From Lotus japonicus (lineage: Eukaryota > Streptophyta > Magnoliopsida > Fabales > Fabaceae), in assembly GCF_012489685.1 (NCBI RefSeq), contig NC_080043.1, positions 45,771,127 to 45,835,126 on the forward strand: a DNA stretch of 64,000 nt, in the 5' to 3' direction. Both the position numbers and the translations under genes were made by a program. This document shows positions 1 to 9,867 of the stretch, piece after piece (within the stretch, counting starts at the first letter, position 1; each line of letters begins with the position of its first letter). The notes under the pieces are model-generated. The model had not been told where the DNA came from, ran no database searches, and saw nothing but the letters and a program-made list of their open reading frames with translations.

Positions 1-303
1 AGCACCCAGATGCTCTGGATGAAACATCAGCTGGAGGATTATCAAATCCTTGAGAGCAATATCCCAATCTATTGTGATAACACTGCTGCAATATCTTTGA
101 GTAAGAATCCTATCCTACATTCAAGGGCAAAGCACATTGAGGTAAAGTATCATTTTATTAGAGATTATGTACAAAAGGGCGTACTTCTTCTGAAGTTTGT
201 TGATACTGACCATCAATGGGCAGATATCTTTACAAAGCCCTTAGTAGAGGATAGATTTAATTTTATTCTGGAAAATCTGAATATGGACTTTTGTCCAGAG
301 TGA
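1..303 (+). pseudogene. copia pol, C-terminal end (RNase H), partial
   Basis: Open from the window edge to TGA at 301-303. It encodes the end of the copia RNase H domain: the CDNTAAI metal-binding segment, the HSRAKHIEVKYHFIRD block and the ADIFTKPL block near the end of copia polyproteins. It is nearly identical to 11702-12004 in copy 2 and ends at the same place (MDFCP plus one residue). RNase H degrades the RNA template during reverse transcription. This segment is intact but the rest of pol is not visible, so the state of the gene is unknown. Confidence 0.9.
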
Positions 304-749
304 AGATGTATCAGAACCTCTGACTATGATACTTCTTGATCGGAAGATGTCTAGTCCAGAAGGTAACTCCATCAGAGTGTAAGTACCCATTGGTGCTGAC
401 TCTGAAGCTGAGACAGTAACACGTGTGTCAGTATCTCTGATGCATAGTTCCTTGTGCCCCTATGACAGTCTGTCATGATAAGTGTAGATGTGCTTGTCTC
501 CTGCGTGTGATATGTGTATTTACTGTTACTATCATGTCTTTAATTTTTAACCGTTGATCTTAAAATGCTTTTTGAATCAACAACAGTTATTTGATAAAAC
601 CCACTATACACACACGATCTCCTACATTTTCGGTTTTTACTCTCTCTCTCTCTTCTATATTTTCAAAAACCGCTTACCCACAATCTATCTCTCGCTCTCT
701 CTTCATCTTTCAACTTCATCTTCTACCCAAAACCTTCAACCGCTCCAAA
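304..749 (+). other. non-coding spacer between pol and extra ORF
   Basis: No credible ORF. The stretch aligns along its length with 12005-12433 of copy 2, including a CT-rich tract just before the extra ORF start (about 640-740). A pyrimidine-rich tract here could serve a splice acceptor for a subgenomic extra-ORF transcript; that is inference only. Confidence 0.6.
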
Positions 750-3637
750 ATGGTGAGACAAACCAGAAGAGATACTGCAGATGCAACCCAGTTCTCTCAT
801 ATGGTAGTGGGTCAAACTACAGGCCAAATGGGTCCTGAAGTTCCTGATCAAGGTCAAGCTCAAGAGCAAGTTATTCCGATTGCAGAACGGGGTTGTGCCG
901 TTCATTGTGTGTATGCTCCTGAGGAACTTCAAGTACTGGCAGAATGGAGATTCGACCTCGACAATCTTACTACAAATGGGTATGATCTTCGTCCTGAAGT
1001 GAGTGTTCAAGGCTGGGAAAATTACTTCAACAGGCTTCGAGGACCGGTGTACGACAAGTTGATCAAGGAATTCTGGAAACACGCTGACTGCGATGACACT
1101 CAGGTGGTATCCTACATTCTTGGAAGGAGGATCATAATAACAGAAAAGTCATTTGTGAACCTACTGGGTGCAGAGACTGCACGTGGGTATCGATTTCAAC
1201 TCACTGAATCGAAGTTGAAACCCAAGACGAAGGATGAGACCAACAAGGCCCTATACACCACATACAAACCGGGCAAGACTGATTACAAGGTCGTGGATCT
1301 TCATCCCAAGCTCAGAATCTGGCACAAGATTCTGCTGCACTGTATCAACCAGAGGCCAAAGGGCAGTTCCCCAGATTACATCAATTTCAGCCAGAAGGCG
1401 ATGTTGTTCTTCATTCAAGACAAGCAGAAGATCTGCCTTCCCTACTTCCTGTTCTCTTACTTGAAGGAGTGTATCAAGAAGTCCAGAACTACTGCCTCCA
1501 TCAAGTCAGCAATCAAGTATATCCCTTTTGGGAGGTTGCTATCAGATCTCTTCATTGAAAGCAACCTGGTGCAAGATCTGGTCAATGCTGGATGCGTAGA
1601 GGATCTGACCACCATTGTCAGTGATGTCTTCACTGCAAATTCTCTGAAGAAGATGGGTCTGGTCCAGAAGAAAATTGCCCCAGCTCATGAAGACACATCT
1701 TCTGAAATCAGAAAGAGAAGGGTGCCTCTGAATGACTACCCTCTGTGGACACAGGCTGATAACCCTGAAGCTATTAGGTGCTATATTGAAGACCTAAGAG
1801 CTCAAGGCTTTGAAATTGATCTCGATGAATTCTTCAGAAGACTGCCGCCAGCTCCAGAGTTTCCCTCTCCTACCAAGAGGAAAGTTCAGAGGAAGATGGT
1901 CTTAGAAGAATCCTCTGAGGAATCTGATGGTTCTCAGAAGAAGAAGAAGAAGGCTGACCAGCCAAAGAAGAAACATGATGAAACCATCAAGCTTGATGCT
2001 GGTGGTGATGGTAATGTTGGTTCTAATAAAGCTGGTCCTTCTCCTCCCAAGAAGAAGAAGAAACAAGTCAGACTTGTGGTGAGGCCTACAAGTGTGGAAC
2101 CTTCTGCTCAAGTTATCAGAAGGATTGAAACTCCTGTCAGAGTGACTCGGTCTTCAGCACGATCATCAAGTAAGTCTGCTATCGCTTCTGATGATGATTT
2201 AGATACATTTGATGCACTCCCCATCTCTGCTATGCTGAAACATTCCTCCAACCCACTCACTCCTATCCCAGAGTCCCAACCAGCCACACAAACTACTTCA
2301 CCACCCAATTCACCAAGGTCTTCATTTTTCCAACCTTCTCCAAATGAAGCACCTCTCTGGAATATGCTTCAGAACCAACCCACCGGACCCTCTGATCCAA
2401 CCTCACCTATTACCATCCAGTATAACCCATTAACTTCTGACCCCATCATCCCTGAACAACCAGAGCCCAACCAACCAGAACCTGAACCCAGAACTTCCGA
2501 TCACTCTGTCCCCAGAGCATTAGAACGTCTGGTTGCCAGAACCACTGATACAGATTCATCATGTGTCTATACACCTGTATCATTCCCAATCAATGTTGTT
2601 GACTCCTCCCCTTCCAACAACTCTGAATCCATTAGAAAACTCATGGAAGTCAGCAAAGACAAGGTGTCTAGCCTAGAAGAGTATTACCTCACATGTCCAA
2701 GCCCTAGGAGATATCCTGGCCCTAGACCTGAACGTCTAGTTGCCCAGATGAACCTATCTTGGCCAATCCCTTGCATGAGGCAGACCCTTTAGCTTAACAA
2801 GCTCAACCTGACCCTATCCAACGAGAGCCAGTTCAACCAGACCCAGAACAATCTGTGTCTAACCACTCTTCGGTTAGATCACCCAATCCTCTGGTTGAAA
2901 CTTCTGAACCACACCTTGGAGCCTCTAAACCTCATGTCCAAACCTGTGACATTGGCTCTCCCCAAAGTGTCTCTGAAGCTCACAGCAGCAATCACCCAAC
3001 CTCTCCAGATCAATACCTCTCCATAGTTCCCTACACTCACCTCAAACCCACCTCTCTCTCCGAGTGCATCAATGTGTTTAATCAAGAAGCTTCTTTGATG
3101 CTACGCAACGTGCAAGGTCACACTGACCTGAGTGAGAATCCTGACTCTGTTGCTGAGGAATGGGATAATCTGAGTACTTGGTTAGTTGCTCAGGTTCCTG
3201 CTATGATGAGTCTTCTCATTGCTGAAAGAGATCAGAGGATAGCTACTGCTAAGCAGAGGTTTGCCAGAAGAGTGGCTCTTCATGAACAAGAACAAAGACA
3301 CAAGCTCCTTGCAGCTGCTGAAGAGGCCAGAAGAAAGCAAGAGGAAGCTGAAGAAGCTGCACGTTAAGCAGCAGCTCAAGCTGAACAAGCCAGATTAGAG
3401 GCAGAGCGACTTGAAGCTGAAGCTGAAGCCCGTAGACTGGCACCAGTGGTTTTTACTCCGGCTGTTTCTGCTTCCACTCCTGCTAATCAAGCTGCTCAGA
3501 ATGTTCCTTCTAGTTCTACACAGTCCAGCTCATCCAGACTCGACCTCATGGAACAACGTCTTGATACTCAGGAGTCTATGCTACAGGACATGAAGCAAAT
3601 GATGATGGAACTTCTGCGTCGATCTGATAAACCCTAG
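750..3637 (+). pseudogene. SIRE-type extra ORF (historically called env-like), broken
   Basis: Start is the ATG at 750, matching the ATG at 12434 in copy 2. The N-terminal 300 or so residues form a compact, well conserved region including WKHADCDDTQVVSYI and LRIWHKILLHCINQRPKG; it resembles what databases label a putative plant transposon protein domain. Then come two lysine runs (about residues 396 and 432) that look like nuclear localisation signals, a long Pro/Ser/Thr-rich middle, and a Glu/Ala-rich coiled coil near the C terminus, ending LLRRSDKP. No signal peptide or membrane segment is evident, so an envelope role is not supported here. Damage: a frameshift near 2743 (TAG at 2790-2792 in the old frame) and TAA at 3365-3367 where copy 2 has CAA. 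The final frame runs to TAG at 3635-3637. Confidence 0.85.
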
Positions 3638-3744
3638 TTTTAGGATCTCTTCGCTTTTCTTTTTCTTTAACCTTATTTTATTTTGTTAACTTCTGTTTCT
3701 TTTTCCTTAGTTATTCTACTTTGTTCGTTTGTGATTATCTATGC

Positions 3745-3766
3745 ATATATATATATATATATATAT
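3745..3766. repeat. (AT)n microsatellite
   Basis: A run of alternating A and T of about 22 bases in the non-coding stretch after the extra ORF. The same place in copy 2 (about 15410-15430) has only a short non-expanded AT motif, so the expansion arose after the copies diverged. Confidence 0.85.
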
Positions 3767-3845
3767 TTGTCATACTGTGTTTGCAAAATCTTTTTTATTC
3801 ATAATCACCTTGCTTTTACATCATACATTCTCTTTTTCCTAAAGT

Positions 3846-4238
3846 CTAGAATGGAGGATCCCTCCTCATTCTTCTGCACTCTTGGCGCTGCTCTGAACTC
3901 TCCCTCTCCAGACGATCCAGTGAATACTGGATGTTGTTGAGATTGATGATCTGCTCATCCCTCTCCAGAATTTCTTCTGAAGTCTTGAGCTACTTTTCTA
4001 TGATTTCTTTCTCTTCCAGCAGCTTCAGTTCAAGCTGGCTGAGTTCTTGTACTTCCTCCACGAAGGCAAGGAATTCCTCTAAGTCATTCTTCAACTCTGG
4101 ACGCAGGTCTTCTTCTAGTAGTGACCTCGTCAGCTCCGATATGGTTTTTGTATCCTCTGGATGCCTTATATTAAGGAACAAGTCCTCCTCAAAGGCCTTC
4201 CTTCTGAGCTCTTCTAGTGCTACCATGTATGATGCCAT
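3846..4238 (-). pseudogene. conserved antisense ORF of the SIRE-type element (130 codons, one stop)
   Basis: On the minus strand an ATG at 4238 opens a frame that ends at TAG 3846-3848, giving 130 codons, with one internal TAG at 3990-3992. The product begins MASYMVALEELRRKAFEED, is very rich in Glu/Leu/Lys with predicted coiled-coil character, and ends RRDPPF. Copy 2 has an ORF of exactly the same length at 15500-15892, with its internal stop at a different codon, so the ancestor was presumably intact. Over the first 78 codons I count about 26 synonymous and 16 amino-acid-changing codon differences between copies. It converges on the sense extra ORF and has its own TATA box. Function unknown; antisense extra genes are known in other plant LTR elements such as maize Grande. 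Confidence 0.6.
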
Positions 4239-4293
4239 TTTTTTTCGTTAATGAAATTGCTCGAGTTGTGAAGCTTACCCCATTCTCCATCGC

Positions 4294-4301
4294 TTTATAT
4301 A
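4294..4301 (-). promoter_or_regulatory. TATA box for the antisense ORF
   Basis: Minus strand reads TATATAAA about 56 bases upstream of the antisense ATG, a spacing that would leave a 5' leader of about 25-30 bases. Copy 2 keeps it (15946-15953) at nearly the same spacing. Confidence 0.5.
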
Positions 4302-4544
4302 GGCTTCACTTTCTCTCTGAAAGTTAATGCTCCTACAGTTTCTCGAGGTTAAGTTCTTGGTAACTAACCCTTTTCTTTACTCCCTTGGCCGGTGGTAAAC
4401 GTTCTTCCTGTGCATTAACTCTTCTATTTATTTTGCCTAACTCTGATTCATGCATCGTTTTAATCTTCTTAAAACTTAGACCTTCTCTAAGGGGGAGTAT
4501 CTTGTACTTCAAGCTAAGTTTTTCACACCCCAAGCTTTTTGCTT

Positions 4545-4560
4545 ATGACAAAAAGGGGGA
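4545..4560 (+). other. secondary polypurine tract
   Basis: A GACAAAAAGGGGGAGT-type purine tract that resembles the true polypurine tract at 8645-8658. A weaker AAGGGGGAGT tract lies at about 4490-4498. Both have counterparts in copy 2 (about 16145 and 16208). Such tracts could prime extra plus-strand DNA synthesis. Confidence 0.55.
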
Positions 4561-5083
4561 GTACAACCCAGTTTTTGATGTGTAAGATGTGTTAGTGTGA
4601 TTTTGTAACACCCCGATTTCGGTGGCGTCACTTTAGTAACCAAAATAAACTTAATGCGGAAAAACGTAAATATTTTTTTTTGATAATAATATAGACAAGA
4701 CTGAAATAAATAAAACCCAAATGCGAAAGGCAACAGAACTAATATACAATCTATGTAACATCCCCCGCTGTAAATAGCGACCTCGTCACGAGTAACCTCC
4801 AGTGACGGAAAGTAGAAAAGTGTAACGCCCGTAGGCAAAATGTACAATCCCAAAATGATAGATCAAGTGTCAGCAACACAAGCCCTCAAAAATAAGAATA
4901 AGACAGAGCTTGGACACTAACACCCAACCTTAGTAGACTCTAAACACCCATCCCCCATACTTCCATCATCGACTCTCATCTGGTCATGCATGAAGTCCGG
5001 GTCCACGTCGAAGGCTCAGTAGTAGTCATTTCGCTCCGGGTCTTCCCCGAACGACGAAGAATCACGAAGGAATCTATCGACGA

Positions 5084-5089
5084 CATCTG
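5084..5089 (-). promoter_or_regulatory. conserved 3' splice-site-like CAG followed by ATG inside the Tekay LTR
   Basis: Minus strand reads TTTTTGTCAG then ATGTCG. The same CAG/ATG junction occurs in the Tekay LTRs at 23561-23566 (minus) and 38525-38530 (plus), and in modified form at 54338-54349 (minus) and about 47980 (minus). It lies about 2.4 kb downstream of the LTR TATA box, so it would be in the transcribed leader. In this copy the ORF it opens runs about 36 codons before a stop. Confidence 0.4.
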
Positions 5090-5671
5090 ACAAAAAGGGA
5101 ATACATAGCCCCCCAAACACAGGTAGCACGTGCAAGGGTCAACTTACAGAATATAGTGTAGAGAATACAAGACAACAGGTAAAGTATAAGGGGTACATAT
5201 ATATATGTTGTATATATACATATATATAAGTTCTGCATTGTCTACCCTAAGGTTCAAAACATAGCATGTTATCAAATCTCTAGTACAATTCAATCATCAA
5301 AGCACATACGATATTTATCAACATCTACTCATCAAAACACATAACGATGTTTATCACCATCAACTCCTCTAAACACATAACGATGTTCATCAACATCAAC
5401 TCATCCAAATCCCCAACGAATATAATTAGCGTGCATGATATGTCAATGCAACGTCAATCTCGACGATTCCGGAAGAAGTAGGCTGGGCACGATCGAGTCG
5501 GTCCTAACACTGGCATTGTGTCGACCATAACCCTCGATTGTCACTTACAACCTTGACATAGCCGGATTAGTCCTAACCCTGCGGGTCGAATTTTCCCTCC
5601 GCTATGCCCGACAATAAACAGGTCGATCCTAACCTCACGGTCGATCATATTCCCGTCGATGTCCGAATTAC

Positions 5672-5804
5672 CCGAAGGCATAAACTGTACCCGAAGGCAT
5701 AAATTGTACCTGAAGGAATAAATTGTACCCGAAGTCATAAATTGTACCCGAAGGCATAAACTGTACCCGAAGGCATAAACTGTACCCGAAGGTATAAACT
5801 GTAT
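5672..5804. repeat. 19 bp tandem repeat, seven units
   Basis: Seven head-to-tail units of about CCGAAGGCATAAACTGTAC with a few substitutions. The array lies inside the solo Tekay LTR. The other Tekay LTRs here lack it, although two have other tandem expansions nearby in the same LTR zone. Confidence 0.9.
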
Positions 5805-7498
5805 CTCATGATGATCTCCAAATCATCCGACTCATCTCTATCCGATGGTCAACACTGCTCAACGAGCAAAGAGCATCAACATGCTCGGAAGCTATCAATT
5901 TCCCGGACTTATCCCCCGGATAGCCCAACAACACATAGCTGCTCCAACAGCACAAGAGTATCAACATATTGAAAACTTATCAAACTCCTCGACACTTGGA
6001 TCCGACGACACTTCTCGTTTTCCAAAACTAAGATTTGCATCCAAAGCTTCCTTTCGAGTTTATTATCATTAAGTGAAGATTTAGAGGTTGTTTAATGTCT
6101 TATGAGTTTTCTTTTCAAAATAATATCCTTTTAGTCTTATCGCAAAATCTTATAAGTTCTCGGGATCTCCTAATCCCCAACTGACTCCAGAGAATGTCTC
6201 GATCCATAAAACACCATTACAAGGTCTGAATCTCATTCGTCCTAACAACTTTCTCAAAACTCTCAGAATAAAATCGGCATGACCTGCCCGCTATTCTCAC
6301 GATTCAGAATCTCAAATTTCATTGCTAAAGCATAAATAACTCAGCACCATCAATCAACATGTCATATATCAACATAATAAGCAATAACCACATAACACTT
6401 AGCATATAAGGCATGCACCACACATCCTAGATTACCCACATAGCACGTAGCATGTAAGTCAATCATCAAAAACATTCAGTAGATGCATCATCTACATTGT
6501 CAGCCGAAGCCTCAGAAAACATTTTACCAATCAAACAAAAACAAGTGCATAAACAGTAAAATCAAGTCGAATGCGTCGACACCTAAAGCATTAACTAGCA
6601 AGGTAAGTTGCCCTTACCTTTAGTTATTCCAGCGTTCTCCTCAAACGTTCCTTCACGATGAGCTCCTTGATCTTCAGGAAATTCTTCAAAAGAACCTTTA
6701 GAGTAAGACCACAGAATTCCATCAAAGACTATCAGAAACTCAGTCATTAATACTCACTAAGGTTACACGAAGTAGTATATACTCCGAGGTACGATAATCT
6801 AGCGCGAATGGACAAGTTTTCGAAAAAGGAATTTTCCCCCTCCCCCCTTAGGGTCCTCGGCCACTATGGTTAATTAGGTGGCTCGATTTTTCTTCGATCA
6901 AACTTGGTTCCTATGCTATCATTAGCCGTAACTAAGGGTATTCTGAACTCGGAAAAATTATCGAATCAAAAACTGTCGCAGGGGTATTTTGGTCACTATT
7001 TTTAACTTAGAATTTCAAAACTGAAATCCCAAAAAGAAAATTTGACAGGGGCGTCACCAACGACGTTTATGACAACTAATCCTACTAGCACTAAGCTAAG
7101 GCGATAGTTTTCAGCCCAAAGGTTGAAGCTTTACTCCAAAAATGGGTATTTAAGGCTAAAATTGATTCCGGCGGAGTTTCGGCGACATAACGGAAAATCT
7201 AATCCGGCAGAAGTGATCTTGGGCATGTAAGGAAGATGTTTAGAATCAAAAATGAAATATTCAGGATAGTTTTGCAAAAACCTCAAAACTATCAGCTCAG
7301 AAAAGTCTACAGAAAAGCTATGGAAAAAGCGATCAGAGGTAAGGATTAGCGACTATACCTCGAAACCTTGAAGTAGCAACTGATTAATCGACGATCAAGC
7401 AAGAAATGAAGAAAATCTCTCCTCCTCCTCTCCTATGCAAACTCGCGGCCTTGAATGGGTTTTTGGGTGAGTTTTGTGATTTTTTTCTCATTTCTTGG

Positions 7499-7508
7499 CT
7501 ATATATAG
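7499..7508 (-). promoter_or_regulatory. Tekay LTR TATA box
   Basis: Palindromic CTATATATAG about 705 bases from the LTR start (8212) on the minus strand. Equivalent TATA motifs sit at the same relative place in the other Tekay LTRs: 22355-22362, 25540-25547, 50411-50418 and 56659-56666 (minus) and 36073-36082 (plus). Confidence 0.6.
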
Positions 7509-8217
7509 AGGTTGGCAAAACGCGGTAAAATGAAAGTTTCGTGAATCTGATTTTTCCAGCGTCATTCTCCGTGAATTCTAAGATATGTTTTGGCGAAAGA
7601 ATTCCAAAACTAAAATGAGGTCTCCTTGTATTTTTGGCAACTAATGCAAAGTCGGTGTAAATCTATTTTACCTGATAAGTTGCTTTTTGCATCGAATGTC
7701 GGAATAGAAAACTTCCTTCTGAAGAAAGATTGAAATCATCAAGAGAAATGGGTGTACGCGTGTGGAATCTTCATTTGATGTTTCGAATAGAAAAAGTCTT
7801 CATTGTCGGGTGATTCTAGGGTTTTGAAATACCAGGGTTTTGGTTTCGGCAAACTTCCGATGATTGGAATCGGACGTTCGTAGATCCTAGAGTTTCGCCT
7901 CGAAACGATTGTGATATATGGAAAAATAGAAGTTCTAACATTTCTCTGAAGATTTTTGGAATTAACTTCCATCGTGCCTAAAAGTGAAAACTAGCTTTAT
8001 ACTAGGGTTTCTGACCTAGGTTTAAGCGTGTAACGATCGTGCTATAACTTTTATCGACTTTGGTACAATCCTTAGACTTTTCCTGAACTTTCTCCTTCAT
8101 AAATTTATTTCATTTGGTAACTCTAGTTCAGGTTTCCCTTCACGATACATCAACCCTAATCGTGAATAGGATTTTATTCACTTAGCATAAGCTTAAAAAC
8201 TTGGGTCTTACAGATTT

Positions 8218-8658
8218 ATTTTTCTTTTGGAGAATTTAAGAGTTCCACCTTTATGACCATAGATGTGTCACTGGGCAAATACAAGGAATACATTTCACTT
8301 CTTCTGAAGTGATTTTAGTTTGACTCTGATACCCAAGACTCTGATACCTTGTCCGTTGACTCTGTTTACTTATGCGCTCTGATTACTCTATTTTCATCTA
8401 TGTCATAAGTTTTTCACTCTGAACTCTTATATTATATAGCTCAGAATCTAGACTTTTCTAACGTTTTCATCAAGTATTAGATTCAGGGGGAGCTAAGCTC
8501 AGAATCAAGCAGTGACTTGAATTCAGAATGAGCAAGATAAACTATTCACATCAGGATAAGTCTTATTCTATATCACTAAACTCTGAGTGAATTCAGTTTA
8601 ATGTTTAAGAATTGTTCATCAAAATTCTTAGTTTTGTCATCATCAAAAAGGGGGAGAT
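8218..8658 (+). other. SIRE copy 1 3' untranslated region with polypurine tract (8645-8658)
   Basis: Resumes the SIRE sequence after the Tekay insertion and aligns with 16256-16682 of copy 2. No ORF. It ends in the polypurine tract AAAAAGGGGGAGAT directly before the LTR start TGTAAG, the site that primes plus-strand DNA synthesis. A further CAGGGGGAGC tract lies at about 8485-8494. Confidence 0.8.
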
Positions 8659-9866
8659 TGTAAGATCAAGTTTTGATCTTGTAGTACAACTCTATGTTTT
8701 GATGATTACAAGTTAACCTTTTGATATGAACAATTGTGGTACTCTAACGTGTTTTTCTGAGTGTGCTATTTACAGGCTCTGACCTCAATTCAATCCAACA
8801 CAAATCAGAAGCACTGTGCATAAAGAGTGACCCAAGCAACGCTTTCGCATTGACCATGTTCAATATGAACAGTGGAAAAGCTTCAGAAGTTCTAAAGCTA
8901 CACAAACTCTGATGAGGACTCCGTCACTAGAAGCTCTGAAGATCCAGAAGTTCTGATAACCAAGAAACACTGAAGGTTCAGATGTTCTGATGGTGTAGAA
9001 GACTCTGAAGATACAGAAGCTGAATAGTGGAAACTCTGAAGTCCAGAAGCAAGAAACTCTGAAGACCATGTACTTCCCTCTGAGTTCAGAATCAGAAGAT
9101 ACAACGGTCAGAGGATCTGTGCTTTCCCTCTGACTCTGATCAACCGGCTTCACAAGTTCCAACATGAAGCATTCCCCTGATCAGAAGTCTCCTAGGTTTA
9201 AAGGTCAAGTCGCTATCCAAGTGCAAAAGCATATGTACTATCCTGACGACCTACCTAACATCCTCAGCCACAGCAGAAGCTGGAATTTCCAGAACTGCCC
9301 TCCAACGGTAGCATTTCCATGCAACGTTCAACCCTAATCCTTGGAGTATAAATAGTGACTGAAGATTGAAAGAAGCGGAAAGAAGCATTCACACACGCGC
9401 AAGAAATATTCAAATCCTTCTAAACCTTCTTTCATCCTGAATTTCATTGTGTTTACTATAAGCTTTTTAGAAGCACTTTCTTTGTAAACAAGAACTTCAT
9501 ATACAGTTGTATAGTTTTCCTTTAGGAGATCAAGGTTGATCGGATCCTAGAGAAGACTAAGAGAGTGAATCTTAGTGTGAGCTAAGTCAGTGTATTGTTA
9601 GTCACTTGTAGGTTTCAACTGCAGTTGTAACACATACCTGATTAGTGGATTGCCTTCATTCTAAGAAGGAAGAAATCACCTTAACGGGTGGACTGGAGTA
9701 GCTTGAGTGATTTATCAAGTGAACCAGGATAAAATCCCTGTGTGCTTTTCTATCTCTCATCTTTAGCACTTAGTTCTCGAAAAGATTTGTTAAAATCTTT
9801 AAGGTGGAAGTTTTATCTTGAAAACGTTATTCAAACCCCCCTTTTCTACCGTTTTTCATACCTTCA
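8659..9866 (+). mobile_element. SIRE-type LTR (1,208 bp)
   Basis: Starts TGTAAGATCAAG right after the polypurine tract and ends ATACCTTCA. It aligns end to end with the LTR at 16683-17885, which ends at the identical base. It contains a TATA box (9347-9354) and many CTCTGA/TCAGAAG motifs. The base after the LTR is directly followed by integrase coding sequence: primer binding site, gag and protease are missing, so copy 2 is deleted at its 5' end or the structure arose by recombination. Confidence 0.88.
9347..9354 (+). promoter_or_regulatory. SIRE LTR TATA box
   Basis: TATAAATA in the context GGAGTATAAATAGTGAC, conserved in the second LTR at 17370-17377. It marks the likely U3/R transition of the element's promoter. 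Confidence 0.65.
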
Positions 9867-9867
9867 C

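Larger units (their letters stand above)
4604..8212 (-). mobile_element. Tekay/Del chromovirus solo LTR (3,609 bp) with perfect TSD
   Basis: Begins TGTAACACCCCGATTTC and ends CTTGGGTCTTACA, with the 5 bp target duplication GATTT at 4599-4603 and 8213-8217. Joining the flanks restores a sequence colinear with copy 2 near 16255, proving insertion into the SIRE element. It matches the LTRs of the Tekay element at 53770-57340, so the LTR reads on the minus strand from 8212. Inside are a TATA box (7499-7508), a 19 bp tandem array (5672-5804) and a splice-site/ATG motif (5084-5089). No internal region is present, so it is a solo LTR formed by LTR-LTR recombination. Confidence 0.93.
1..9866 (+). mobile_element. 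SIRE/Maximus-type Ty1-copia element, copy 1 (5' part outside window)
   Basis: The order is the end of pol (RNase H), a spacer, a long extra ORF, an antisense ORF, a region with several polypurine tracts, the true polypurine tract, then an LTR at 8659-9866. A long ORF after pol is the hallmark of the SIRE1/Maximus lineage of copia elements. The copy is cut by a Tekay solo LTR at 4604-8212. Everything 5' of the RNase H end lies outside the window. The LTR at 8659-9866 could equally be the 5' LTR of copy 2, since the two copies share it. Confidence 0.85.

Noticed and set aside
591..749. In-frame upstream extension of the extra ORF from ATG 591
   Set aside because: Copy 2 starts at the equivalent of ATG 750 and the upstream part is CT-rich, non-conserved as protein and probably leader.
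750..3637. Retroviral envelope gene
   Set aside because: The extra ORF has NLS-like lysine runs and a coiled coil, but no signal peptide or transmembrane segment that I can see, so an envelope function is not supported.
3931..4251. Plus-strand 106-codon Ser-rich ORF opposite the antisense ORF
   Set aside because: It is the shadow of the minus-strand frame: the product is poly-Ser from antisense Glu codons and its limits are not conserved in copy 2.
5541..5738. Minus-strand ORF over the 19 bp repeats
   Set aside because: Created by repeat units; not present in the other LTR copies.
5672..5804. CRISPR-like array
   Set aside because: Plain head-to-tail tandem repeat without unique spacers in a plant LTR.
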